NCBI RefSeq assembly: GCF_907164915.1
Contig: NC_061866.1
Location: 24,197,905 to 24,261,904, forward strand
DNA: 64,000 nt
Direction of reading: 5' to 3'
Origin: Impatiens glandulifera
Lineage: Eukaryota > Streptophyta > Magnoliopsida > Ericales > Balsaminaceae
Shown in pieces: positions 9,331-19,765 of this stretch. Below the pieces are notes generated by a model. That model saw only the letters and a program-made list of their open reading frames with translations, was not told the origin of the DNA and did no database searches. The translations under genes were made by a program, and so were the position numbers. Positions within the stretch are counted from its first letter, which is position 1; every line of letters starts with the position of its first letter.

Positions 9331-11780
9331 AAGTAAATAGAGATGGAGTTCAAGGATTCGGAGGTCCCCTTGTTCTTTTTCTTTGAGTTTTGCCTCCTCT
9401 TCTGCTTTCCCTTCTCTTTCCCTCCTATCCGCATCCATGCACCACCCAGCGATGAGACTTGGTCTTTGGAAAGGAAAAAGGTTGAAGTTGAAGTAACCGC
9501 CATCTGATTTGGGCGGTCGAGGTGCAATGTTGCTTTATGGGGAGTTGTTGATGAAGTTTTGAATATAGTCCTCTTGTGACTCCTGAACCGGCCTCTTTCC
9601 TTGTTGAATTGATGAAATGGTTCTGTTCTTGCATTTCGTTTTCTGGATTGGAGAGGAACTTCGTCCTCTTCTTCCGCCTCGGATGTTGTCCTAAGTTGAT
9701 TGTCGACCGGGTTTGTCGTTTGAATGTTTGCATCAGTAACTTGGGTCAAGAGATTGGTTATCTGAACTTTCTTCCTCTTTTTAGTTTTTCCCTTTGTGGT
9801 GACTCCCTGTAGAGAACGTTTCTTAGCCGCGCCGGTGTTAGACCTCTCGGCTTCGATTTCCTTAGCCGCTTCAGTTTCTGTAAGTTTGAAGGCTAGCTGA
9901 TGGTCATTTTTCTCCAACTCCCTTAATCGTTTTTCCCTTTCGATCTCATCGGCTTAGAACCTCTTGGCCGCTTCAGCGTCGGATCGGATCTGGGCCTCAG
10001 TTACCTCCTCTAACTCCCCAATTTGAACGGTTAAGAGTTGCATCATGTGCAACATTTGGGAGGTAGTGTTGTCAACTTTTTTAATCTTGTTTTTAACTTT
10101 CAAGATCTTGTTGTCAACTTTCATGATCTTGTTATCTGAAGTGGAGTCTATGACCTCGAGGGTCGCTTGCATTTGTGCCATTAATCTCGCAACTGCATCA
10201 TCGATGAAAGCTTGTATTTCGTCCGTAACCAGACATACCGTGTGGGGAGTATGAATTGACATTGATTTTTCCGGTTGTTCTTTGTTAATCGGTATAGCAT
10301 CTTCATGAATAGGATGTGAGAGGGACTTACTTGGTGAGGGTGAGGCTGTTCGGCCATCTTCTTGTTGAGACCTGGCTTGTTTGGATGACTCGCCGATTTC
10401 GGTAGTCGGTAAATGATGGTTGTCGGGTCCCGGAAAGTCATATCGTTCCTTGATTTCTAGCTCGGTTTTCTTCTCCATCTCAGATATCTCAGCATCTAGC
10501 TTGGCAATGATCTCGTGCAATGAGTCCCTTGCCTTAGTTTCCTCATCGTTAAGGACCATATCTTTGGAGGCCTTCAATACTTCCTTTACGGCCCATACCT
10601 TGGCGTTCTTTTCGGCTAGAACACATCTGGACATAGCCAAGGGGATATAGTCTGATTTTGTCAGCCGGAATATTGTTCGCTCCAGTTCTACCAGCCTCAA
10701 GCACTGATCAGATCTGGAAGGAAATATATCGAATGGAAGTTCACTACGGATTCTCCACCAGTCATAGAAAACGTAAGATATCTCGTGTGCCCAATCCCCA
10801 ACCTTCTTGAGGATTCCTCTCACAATGGTTTCGGCTGCATCTGATTCAAAGTGGTGGGATTGTTTCGGAGATTCGGGTGGAGTGAGGACAAAAGCTGATT
10901 TCCCGTGGTCCGGATTATATCATTTGAATGAGCATCAACCCCATCCGTACCTGATGAACTCATATCAATGGTGTTACCTTCCTGAACCGGAGGAATTTCT
11001 TCTTCCTCATTAACAGGTTTTGATGATTCCGGTGTAATGTTAGGAATGGGGTTTTCAACACCCGGATTTATTGTGCTTTTTCAGAATCATTATCCCCTTA
11101 AGACGGAGGACAGGAAGTTGGTATTTCTTCTTCATTATTGACCGCTTCGTTGGTCAAATCATCTAACTGGTCAACTTTATCGCCCTGACCTTCTTCAATA
11201 ATTTTACTCGTCGCCTTGTCATTGTTTGCCCGAGTGACTTCTTTTGCTATGTCTAGTACCACATCTGAAGTCCTTAACTAGACTTTCTCCATTGTATTTG
11301 TAATGTATTTAGGAGGAGATTTCCTAATTTCAGAGTTATGAGTTTGAATACTAACCTGGTCAAAAGTTTTTGCAGCCCGACTTGCAGAAGATTCGGCCTG
11401 CCTTGGAAAAGGGATGTTTTCGGCTGCATCCTTTTCTTTGTTCGGAGAAGAATGAACCGGGATTGGAATCACTATGTTGATGGGTGTTTCTCCATGATCG
11501 AACCAGATGGATGGAGCTAAACCAGATCGGATGGGCGAGGAGATGGTTTGGGAGATGGAGTTTTCTCTAACTCGTGAGACTTACTGGCAGTTTTCTTCGC
11601 AGTCGGCTTTCTGGTTCTCTTAGCCGTACTTTTGAGTCTTCCCTTTTTCTCTTGTATTGCGGTTTGTTTGGCCTTACCCTTCGGTTCGGCTTCTCTAGGG
11701 CCCTCATCCTTCGGGACAGCCGGGTCGGCCTCTTTAGAAGCCTTGGCCCATGGAGCTCTTTCCTTGGCCGATTTCTCGAT
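9267..11780 (-). pseudogene. A xORF4: charged coiled-coil tail of the xORF3 protein
   Basis: Frames 10823-9954 and 9917-9267 (one stop between them) plus decayed upstream pieces (11472-11278) form the long C-terminal part of the third accessory protein. The 289-aa segment has an acidic/basic helical region, then heptad-like repeats NKIMKV, NKILKV, NKIKKV (about 10140-10070) followed by MLHMMQLLTVQIGELEE, strongly coiled-coil in character. The end is Lys/Arg/Glu rich (KKRKK; REREGKAEEEAK in a shifted frame). Homologous to B1 27960-30160 and B2 39869-42120. No enzymatic motif seen. Confidence 0.75.
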
Positions 11781-11803
11781 TTAGGTCCTTACATTCTCAG
11801 CAT

Positions 11804-12474
11804 TCATAATTTTGGAGTTAGATAGGGGTGTACCTTCACCGATTTGGATCTGTAGATATTGAAGAATTTTCTCGATCGGCATAGCGTAGGCTTGAACCCG
11901 ATCTTTTGTCCCAGCAACCACTTCGCATAGTTGCTCGAAGAGTACACACCGGCACAATGGATTTTGTCACTTCGGACTATACCGACCATCATTTCAAGTT
12001 TCAGCCGGGTCATGTTGTCAAAATTTCCTCCTTTTCCTTGTAGGGATTTAGAGATTATATCCATTAACCATCGGAAAACCGGCTTCAGTTACTCTTCTTG
12101 CTGGTGTGATCCACCAAGTCAGCTACGTCTTTTGAAATTGCCAGCCGAACCGCCGTAGAGTCGGCTTTTGATAGATCGGTCTAGAAATCCCTTCCTTCAT
12201 TGGACAAACCAAGAGCTTTAGCAAATAACTCCTCGTTGATCTCAAAAGTTGTGCTGCATACGGTGGCAGTTATGACTCTTTTCCTTAGACTTGCCTGGCT
12301 GAAGAACTCCAGGACTTCATTATGATGAAGAACGAAAGGGCCATTCAGGAAAGTCTCCAAACCCGAGTCCTCCAGATATCCGATCAAGGCTTTGTACTCG
12401 TTGGTTACATTTTCTTCGATTTCGTTGAAGTTGAACTGTAAAATATAGGTGAAAAGTGCGTTATCTCGTCCCAT
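11804..12474 (-). pseudogene. A xORF3: N-terminal xORF domain
   Basis: The ATG at 12474 starts MGRDNALFTYILQFNFNEI. Family motifs follow: SGLETFL, VLEFFSQA, the EINEELFAKALGLSNEG block, then a stop at 12181-12183 and frame changes before VRSDKIHCAGV...NYAKW (about 11990-11930). B1 and B2 read through the corresponding positions. It is probably the N-terminal domain of a single xORF3-xORF4 protein. The promoter with the E2F-like palindrome is just upstream. Confidence 0.82.
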
Positions 12475-12583
12475 GGTGGTTTGAAAGATAGAGTAGAGAG
12501 GATCTTGAGAGATAAGATGCAAGAGTGTTTTGGAAATTTTTAGAGAGAGAGAGCGTGGAATGAATAATGAATCAACTTTTAAT

Positions 12584-12654
12584 TTATATAAGGAGCGGTT
12601 ACTTGATGGTTAAGAAACCGAACCGTCACGTCGTTGCGAGTTTTTGGCGCCAAA
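12584..12654 (-). promoter_or_regulatory. A xORF3 promoter: TATA box and TTTGGCGCCAAA
   Basis: TATATAA on the - strand at 12584-12590, 110 bp before the ATG (12474). The perfect palindrome TTTGGCGCCAAA is at 12643-12654, a match to the plant E2F consensus TTTSSCGS. Further upstream several GGCGGTAA repeats (+ strand sense, about 12670-12745). The same arrangement is found in B1 and B2. Confidence 0.8.
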
Positions 12655-12898
12655 ACTCCCTCCAAAAGTTAATGCGGTAACTGTTGGCGGTAAATTAGGG
12701 TGGTAAATTTGAGCGGTGAACTAGAGGCGGTAAACTATTGGCGGTTGATTTTTGAAGTTTAGCCGAATTTTAATGTTAAGCCGAAATTTTGATGATAAGC
12801 CGGAAAATATGATGTTGAGCCGGAATTTGATGTTAGGCTGAAATAGTTAGAGAAGGTGAATGATTTTGAATTAAGCCGATAATATTGATAAGTGAAGT

Positions 12899-12937
12899 GA
12901 TCACCCGGTCGTACAACAAAATGACCAAGATGACCGG
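12899..12937 (-). other. A hairpin after xORF2, weakened stem
   Basis: The loop sequence GTACAACAAAAT on the + strand (ATTTTGTTGTAC in sense) is flanked by GGTC/GACC. Only a short core stem remains, compared with 12 bp in B1. Confidence 0.6.
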
Positions 12938-12997
12938 AAATGAATCGGTACAATGACAAAAAGAATTATCGACGGCGAAGGTTCATTTCGTCCATCT

Positions 12998-13720
12998 TCA
13001 ATGCCCAATCCTCCATGGTGTAGCCGGTCCGCTTTTGATTCTTGTAATCCAGCTTTCCATCATTTCACTAGTCATCGTGTTTGCCAGGTCTACCGGGATT
13101 CTTGGTCCGAGATTTAGAATGAAGGAACGAATGTACTGGGTAATTTGGGGAGCGAAGCCGATTCTTCTTCTGGGAGCCGCTATATACCCCTTTAGGTTGT
13201 TGAAGATGAGGGTGGCCCAATTTATGGGCGAGTAGTTTGTGATTGCGATCATGATGTCACTCACTTGCTGAGTGTAATTTTGATTCGCCATTCGTCCCAG
13301 GATTGACCGCTGGATCAAGTCTTGGAGGATTTGAAAATGAGGAGCTAGGTCATCTTTCATACCGCAGCATCCAACCTTATGTCTGTTGCTGGAGAAGATG
13401 TGTGCATAGTGCTCATTCGCTTCGACGAGAGGAGTTGGAAAGTCAGAAAACCCTTTGGTTGAAAGGTTGAAAAGATCTACGTACGACTCTTCAGTGAGCC
13501 AGTAGAACTAGTAGTCAATGTAGGTGGTGATGCTTCCATCATCCATTACATGTGCATTGTTCAAGAACTCGTGCACCTCCTCTTCGAGGATGGTGTCCGA
13601 TCCTTCAAGGAATGTTTGTAGACCGGAATAGATCCATGGTTTGACCAGAACATTGTTGAGTCTGTTGTCGAGAACGAATTCGAAGTCAATGATGATGAAG
13701 TTTCGGATTTCCGCATTCAT
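12998..13720 (-). pseudogene. A xORF2: second accessory gene, broken
   Basis: The ATG at 13720 (MNAEIRNFIIIDFEFV). Then SGLQTFLEGSDTILEEEVHEFLNNAHV matches B1 and B2 almost residue for residue, before a TAG at 13508-13510. The second half (13360-12998) shows MKDDLAPHFQILQDLIQRS, NQNYTQQVSDIMIAI, SPINWATLIFNNLK and ends near WITRIKSGPATPW. Two frame breaks separate the halves. Unrecognised function. Confidence 0.82.
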
Positions 13721-13827
13721 TTTGAGAGGAAAGGGGAAAGTTGTGATATAGATATGAAGGTTCAAAATATATATATAGAGAGAGAGATACTTTCAAAGTG
13801 TGATTTGTTTGAAGGGGAATGATGTCT

Positions 13828-13834
13828 TTATATA
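13828..13834 (-). promoter_or_regulatory. A xORF2 TATA box
   Basis: TATATAA on the - strand, 108 bp before the xORF2 ATG at 13720. The leader contains a CTCTCTC/TATA run. Conserved in position with B1 25907-25913 and B2 44179-44185. Confidence 0.75.
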
Positions 13835-14117
13835 GTGCAAGCGGTTATGAGATATTTAATGAGAATATTTTGAAAAATCTCACCCTTTATGTATTGTCAA
13901 TAAATGCTTGATGCCTTTTCAAGATAATAACCTTTTTGGAATTGTACGATGTATGCTAACTAGCCTATCCGGACTAGGCACGCCTTTTGGTTAATGAATA
14001 TGTCTATTCCCAATGAGGATTTGAAATTATTCGTTTTAGGATATTTTCAGAGTTTAGGGATTTTATGTCCTAAAACTGAGCCGAAAAAGGAAATATTTGT
14101 CATTAAAAAAAGTGATG

Positions 14118-14155
14118 TACCGAACCGGTAGTACAATAAAATTACCGGTTCGGTA
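14118..14155 (-). other. A hairpin after xORF1 (13-bp perfect stem)
   Basis: Arms TACCGAACCGGTA (14118-14130) and TACCGGTTCGGTA (14143-14155) are perfectly complementary around the 12-nt loop ATTTTATTGTAC (sense). B1 has CCAAACC/GGTTTGG where A has CCGAACC/GGTTCGG, a compensated difference. Confidence 0.85.
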
Positions 14156-14296
14156 ATGGAAAAGAAGGAGAAGCAAGAGAAAATCAGCATTAGTCGGTTG
14201 AAAAACAAAAGAAGATTAATAATGGGATGGCCCAACTATTGGGGTCTTCTTGGCCTTTGTCTTGTCTCACCTGTCGATCATCTCTTGGATCCTCTC

Positions 14297-14950
14297 CTAT
14301 GTCAACAGCTGGTTCAGGTGGAGAATGATACCCGAGCCATGATAGTTGTTGAAGTGGTTGAACAAACCGCTCAACTGTGGAGCATAACCAGTTTTGTTGG
14401 AGAGAATTAGCTCCTTCAGGTTGTCGAATATGATTCTCGACCAATTCACCCTTGTTCCTTCGGTGATGGTCATCATCATCTCGAAGATGCGTTGGGTGTA
14501 GTTTTCGGACTTGTCCCTGACCATGATGGACTTACTTAAGATCTCGCTAAGAACCTGGTATTCGTTAGCGAGACGACTCTTGGGTCTCCAGGTGTTAACC
14601 GGGGTCATAGAGTCGGAAAAGTGGTGTTTCATCTCTTCGATGAACACCGGGGAGTAGATCTGGTCGGTGACACCTTGGGTTGGCAGCTCGCAAAAATTTG
14701 CGAAATCTGTCGAACTGAAGATGAATAATTTTCCATAGTTTTGAGCAAAGATGACTTCTGGATGTATCACCCTTGCTGTGTCGAAAAACTCATTAACTAA
14801 GGAGTAGTTAATGGCATATCGGTTCTCTAAGAACCTTCTCAGACCGGTGCTCTCAAGAGCTCCGAAGATGCATCGGACTTCATTGTCGTCAGAGTTGGCT
14901 ACCGATTCGAAATCGGCTAGGAGAACCTTTTTAGAGAGAGAGCAAGGAAT
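14297..14950 (-). pseudogene. A xORF1: first accessory gene, start codon lost
   Basis: In frame from about 14930: KVLLADFESV, STGLRRFLENRYAINYSLVNEFFDTA, VIFAQNYGKLFIFSS, DFANFCELPTQGVTD, LANEYQVLSEILSKSIM, YTQRIFEMMMTI, RVNWSRIIFDNLKELILSNKTGYAPQLSG, stop at 14297-14299. The body is open for over 200 codons, but the ATG present in B1 (24846) and B2 (45244) is absent. Confidence 0.82.
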
Positions 14951-15032
14951 TTTTAGAGAGTTTTGCTTAGAGGGTTTTCTTGTGATGAATAGTGTTTTGA
15001 ATAGTGTTTTTAAGTTGGATTAGATTAGCTAC

Positions 15033-15215
15033 TTATATAGTCAGCCAATGGTAAGAATTCTTAGAGATGTCATTTCGTAATTATTATGAGGTTAACTTGT
15101 GTAAGTGTATAATGTTTGTTTCCAATGACAAAGTAATGATGGAAAAAAGATTTTCATCATGGTTTTAAAAATATGGAAGGGATGTTAGTCTTCTTCTTTC
15201 AGTGATGGACACGTG
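15033..15215 (-). promoter_or_regulatory. A xORF1 promoter: TATA box and G-box
   Basis: TATATAA on the - strand at 15033-15039 and a CACGTG G-box at 15210-15215, with a TGACG-type motif beside it. The same order is seen upstream of xORF1 in B2; B1 has a degenerate G-box (ACATGTG). Confidence 0.7.
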
Positions 15216-15603
15216 TCGTCACTTTGATTGAGGTATAGATTGTTTAAAAATTTCATAGGTATAATCATCAAAGCGTGCATGAAAATAGCGGTCAGCTGTC
15301 TCAAGTTAGCCGGAAAAATCCATTTACCGAGATCATGATGCATTTTATCGGATAGTTTTCCATGACATTTGTTCAGCTTTGGAATAAACTATCTGTTTTA
15401 CCAAGTCATTTGAACCGCCCAATATATTTACATGTGATTTGGCAGTGTGAATTTATCAAGCTTAACCGGAGACATCTTTCCGGTTAGCATGTCTGAGTGT
15501 TTAATTTCTTATTGAGGTATGGCTTGAGAAGCGAGAGTTTCTCCCTAAGCTCATGCCCTGGTTTTTCATAAGATTTAGATTTTTGGAAAACATGCAATAA
15601 CAC

Positions 15604-17203
15604 TTAAGGTATAAGTTGTTTACTATCAGTAAGTCCCAAGATATTTCTAAAATAAGAGAACTTAGCTTTCTGTAGCAGTTGGTGAAGATGTCATCCACTT
15701 GTTGTTCGGTTAAGACATACTCCAGCCGAATGTATTTTTGTTGGACGTGTCCCGGATGAAGTGTTGTCTGATATCAATATGCTTCGTTCTTGAGTGGAAC
15801 ACTGGATTGTATGTAATCGCTATTGCACTGGTGTTGTCACAAAAGATTGGAGATTCTTCGGCAGTGATACCGAAATCTCTTAGTTGTTGTTGGATCCAGA
15901 GGAGTTGAGCACAGTAGCTTCCGGCTGCTAGATACTCTACCTCTGCGGTTAAAGTGGCAATTGAGGTTTGCTTTTTGCTATACCAGGCGACGAGTCGGTC
16001 TCCTAGAAATTGGCATGTTCTTCTCGTGCTCATTCGGTCAATTTTGTAGCCTGCATAGTCTGCATCGGAGTAACTAATTAGATTAAAACTTGAATCTTTT
16101 GGATACCATAGACCCACGTCTTGAGTCTTTTTCAGATATTTCAGGATCCTTTTGGCTGCGGTATAGTGTGATTGCTTTGGATTGGCTTGGAATCTTCCGC
16201 ATACTCCAACGGCGAATAGAATGTCCGGTCGGTTGACTGTTAGGTAGAGGAGTGAGCCGATGATTCCTCGGTAGGCTGTTATATCTACCGCTTGACCGTC
16301 CTCGTCTTTATCTAGTTTTACTGATGAGCTCATTGGAGTAGCCGCTTTGGTACAAGTGTCCATTCCAATTTTCTTAAGTAGTTCAGCTGTGTATTTAGGT
16401 TGGCTGATGAATGTTCCGGTGTCAATTTGCCGAACCTGCAAACCTAGGAAGAAACTCAATTCCCCCATCATACTCATCTCAAATCTTTCAGACATTAACT
16501 TTGAAAGGTTGTTACATAGTTTTGGATCGGTTGAACCGAAGATGATATCATCTACATATATTTGAACAAGTAAAATGTGTTCCTTTTTCTCAAATTTGAA
16601 GAGTGTTCTGTCAACCAAACCTATTGTAAATTTGTGATCAAATAAGAATTCGGTTAAGGTATCATACCAAGTTCTTGGAGCCTATTTTAAACTGTAAAGG
16701 GCTTTATCAAACCGGTATACATGACTTATTAGTTCAAGATTCTTAAAACTGGGAGGTTGATCAACATATAACTCTTCACTTAGTCTGTCGTTTGGAAAAG
16801 CACTTTTGACATCCATTTGAAAAACTTTAAAATTTTTGAAAGCCGCAAATGCCAAAAATATTCTAATAGCTTCAACTCTAGCCACAGGAGAAAATGATTC
16901 TTCAAAATCAATTCATTTTTCCTGTTTTTATCCTTGAGCCACTAGCCGGGCTTTGTTCCTCGTAACCAAACCGTCTTCATTGAGTTTATTTCTGAACACC
17001 CATCTTGTTCCTATGACCGATTTATGTTTCGGTCTTGGAACTAGATGTCAGACTTTATTTCTCTCAAACTGGTTTAACTCTTCTTGCATTGATAAAATCC
17101 ATTCGGGATCTAGCAACGCTTCATCTACCTTTTTCGGCTCAATTTGTGATATGAATGTTGAGTTTTCATACCCTTCCAAATTTTGTTGCCTAGTTTGAAT
17201 GGG
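15604..17203 (-). pseudogene. A pol: reverse transcriptase and RNase H
   Basis: A long open stretch (16618-15710) covers RT from FKFEKKEHILLVQIYVDDIIFGS (YVDD at 16547-16558) through FFLGLQV, the connection, and RNase H (SYSDADYAGYKIDR, TAEVEYLAAGSYC, FCDNTSAIAITYN, HSRTKHIDIRQHFIR). Upstream RT pieces (16885-16682) end at a TAG (16682-16684) replacing Gln in SLKQAPR. B1 and B2 have the same TAG. A frameshift in the tail precedes the final SKQLIP and stop at 15604-15606. Confidence 0.9.
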
Positions 17204-18311
17204 TCAAGAGAGGTTACCTATTACAAGTTCAAGAGGATGATTTCTATTCCTTCTGAGGTTAATTCTGGTAGTTTCTTCCAAGCGTCCAGTTAATTGATCA
17301 AGGTTAGACGGATCGGTAGGCTGAGCCGAGTCAGTCCGATCGATTTCCTCAGTTGGCGCTAAGGTGTCAACTTCCTGTGGTAAGGAAACTTGATTAGGAT
17401 GAATCTCAGCATTAATCTCTTGATCATTGACAAACCGTCTGTAAATCGGAACCTCATCTTCATCATTAGAATAAATATTGAAAATTTTCATTCTATTATG
17501 AAGGTCAAAGGGTAATGTAGTATTACGTTCAACCGATTCATCAAAAACAACATGTGAAGTTTCTTCAACAGTTAATGTTCTAGTATTATAAACTCTATAT
17601 GCTTTACATACGGCTAAATAGCCCAACATTAATCCTTCATCAGATTTAGCATCAAACGCGGTCAAATAACTTTTGTCGTTGATGTGAACATAACACTTAC
17701 AGCCAAAGATCCTAAGATACCGGATGTTAGTAACTTCGTCATGGTATATTTCAAATGGTGTTTTAGTAAAACGTTTGGAAATTAAAGACCGGTTTTGAGT
17801 ATAACATGCAGTGTTGATAGCTTTAGCCCAAAATTTTTGAGTAATACACGAATCGGCTATCATAGAACTTGCGGGTTCCTTGAGAGTTCAGTTTCTTCTC
17901 TAAGCCAGAACATTTTGTTGAGGTGTTTTGGCACTAGACAACTCGTGTCTAATACCAGAATCAACAAGAAAAGTAGTTGAAGTACTGTTTGTGAATTCGG
18001 TTCCTCTATCACTTCTGATTCGGTTAATTTAGATAGATTTCTCATTTTGTATTCTTAAAATTAACTTGATCAAGTTCGGTGTAGCTTGACTCTTAGAGGA
18101 TAAAAATGTTACCCAAGTAAATCTAGAGTAATCATCAACAACTACCATGGTAAAAATGCATGTCTCCTAGGTTTGTAACCTTAACCGGTCCAAATAGATC
18201 CATATGCAATAATTCTAAGCATCGTTCGAATTGAAAATTTCCTTTGCTTTTGAAAGATGATATTATTTGTTTTCACATTTGACATGCAGCACATACTTTA
18301 TATTTGGAAAA
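17204..18311 (-). pseudogene. A pol: integrase, broken; 5' side joined at 31815/36704
   Basis: YKVCAACQM (zinc region) begins right at the B1 TSD. The catalytic core (17860-18250) is full of stops. The C-terminal part is open (17863-17204): FWAKAINTACYTQNRSL, NIRYLRIFGCKCYVH, LTVEETSHVVFDESVE. A TGA at 17888-17890 replaces the Arg of RRNRTLKE, as in B1. The reading frame continues across the B1 insertion into 31815 onward. Confidence 0.88.
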
Positions 18312-18316
18312 TGTGA

Positions 18317-18494
18317 TGATAGAAAAATTAAGTAAGTTAATTTCCAAACCGGCCATACATTACGATTTTTAAATATTTATTATAAATAATCAAAAAGGGA
18401 GAAATTGATAGAAAAATTAAGTAAGTTAATTTTCAAACCGGCCATACATTACGATTTTTGAATATTTATTCTAAATAATCAAAAAGGGAGAAAT
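18317..18494 (+). repeat. Two 89-bp tandem units, each an LTR edge plus PPT
   Basis: LTR-like starts TGATAG occur at 18317, 18406 and 18495, spaced exactly 89 bp. Each unit ends with AAAAAGGGAGAAAT, the PPT sequence. The same spacing is in the 3' LTR (30406, 30495, 30584). Confidence 0.95.
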
Positions 18495-18791
18495 TGATAG
18501 AAAAATTAAGTAAGTTAATTTTTGAAACCGGCCAGAAAACTAAACTACTATTAAATCTTATGTGCAAGAACAAATCGACTCGTATAAACTGGCTGGAACT
18601 TCATAAACCGGTTCAGGATCATATAAAAGCAATCCGGCTCCAGATGATCAATCCATGATGAAGAGAAACTGGTCTCAACATATCTCAACATATCTCAACA
18701 TTCTCAACAGACCGGCTAACAAAGAAAAAGTTTACATTCCAAGCCGGATTATACTATGAAAGAGTCAACCGGAAACTACGAACTACAAAGA

Positions 18792-19105
18792 TGACGTAAT
18801 GTGACGAAATAGACGTGTCTTGGGAAAATAAAAGAAGATAAGATCCGGATCAGAAGCATGCAATAAAAACAATGATGAAACAGCTGATCCGAAGATCCGA
18901 CTCATACAGCTGGAAGGTGCATGCCTGACACGTGTCCAAATCTGCCAGCCGGCTACGTCATTCATACCTGAGAGGTATCTGCATGCTTGCCAAGTGTCAT
19001 GAAGTTGAAACGTGCAAGCAACCTCTCTGAACCGGCGTGAATTTGAATTGACCAATCCCACGGTGAGAGAAGAAAGTGACCGTTGGAATGCTCTTCACTA
19101 TAAAA
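18792..19105 (+). promoter_or_regulatory. B1 LTR promoter: TGACG pair, G-box, TATA
   Basis: TGACGTAA (18792) and TGACG (18802) form an as-1-like pair, followed by AGACGTGTCT. A CACGTG G-box is at 18929-18934 and TATAAAA at 19099-19105. Such bZIP-type sites are typical of stress-responsive plant LTRs; activity here is inferred. Confidence 0.6.
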
Positions 19106-19320
19106 GGAAGACGAAGCGACCTCATTAATGACAAGTCACGAACATCTTAAGAGAGAGAAAGAAATCTCACGCGTGATCCAAAACCGTTGTACAATTTACC
19201 GAAAGCTTTGTTTGTGTTGTGTTAGTGTATTACATCAAGAGTGAGTTGGTGTAACCGGCGAGTAGCGAGTTAGGCTCGACCGGCAGTGTAATTGTTGTAA
19301 CTTTGAAAGTTAGTGGAGAT

Positions 19321-19380
19321 CCTTCTCAAAACCTGAGAGGAAGGGGTGACGTAGGAGGGTTTGCTTCGAACATCCATAAA
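19321..19380 (+). other. Conserved two-hairpin LTR module (B1 copy)
   Basis: CCTTCTC pairs with GAGAGGAAGG (hairpin 1), then GGGGTGACGTAGGAG, GGAG pairing with CTTC (one G-U), and GAACATCCATAAA. It lies about 215 nt after the TATA box, so within the transcribed part of the LTR, possibly near the polyadenylation region. Confidence 0.7.
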
Positions 19381-19722
19381 AAATCCTGTCTCGTATCGTT
19401 TATTTAATTCTTGCTTACTTAACTCTAAAACCAAAATACAAACCAAAACATAATCTCACTCCTCAATCAAAACTGGTCCACTCATATCTCTAAAACCGAC
19501 TCCTCATAAACCTCATCCAAGTCGCGTACGTTGCTTCAGACTGAAACAGACATTTCCGCCCTTGAACCCGGTTCAAGAGTTTATGACAGTTTACGTGGTG
19601 CTGAGAAAGGTCATAGTCTCTAACCGGACTATCACCAAAGTGTTGTGTGTTATTGTAAGCGGCCACCCTTACTAAAACCGGAAACACCCCGGTCCCCCAA
19701 GGGCGTCCCCGATCCTAACAAG

Positions 19723-19734
19723 TGGTATCAGAGC
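19723..19734 (+). other. B1 primer-binding site (initiator tRNA-Met)
   Basis: TGGTATCAGAGC lies two bases after the LTR end. It matches the standard plant copia PBS complementary to the 3' end of initiator tRNA-Met. Confidence 0.95.
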
Positions 19735-19765
19735 GAGATTCTTAGCACTCAAGCAACCTAAGAAG

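Larger units (their letters stand above)
18317..19720 (+). repeat. B1 5' LTR (1404 bp)
   Basis: TGATAG...CTAACA. It starts with two extra 89-bp PPT/LTR-edge units (18317-18494) before the part homologous to the B2 and F LTRs (from 18495). TATA box 19099-19105. CTTGAAC/GTTCAAG and ATAGTC/GACTAT inverted repeats lie in the distal part (about 19560-19640). Confidence 0.95.

Noticed and set aside
9576..9812. Open frames antisense to xORF4 and other antisense frames of 60-100 codons
   Set aside because: They overlap homology-supported genes on the opposite strand and show no recognisable domains.
18495..19720. B1 5' LTR starting at 18495
   Set aside because: The matching TSD TGTGA is found at 18312-18316 and 31810-31814, which requires the LTR to start at 18317 with the two extra 89-bp units.
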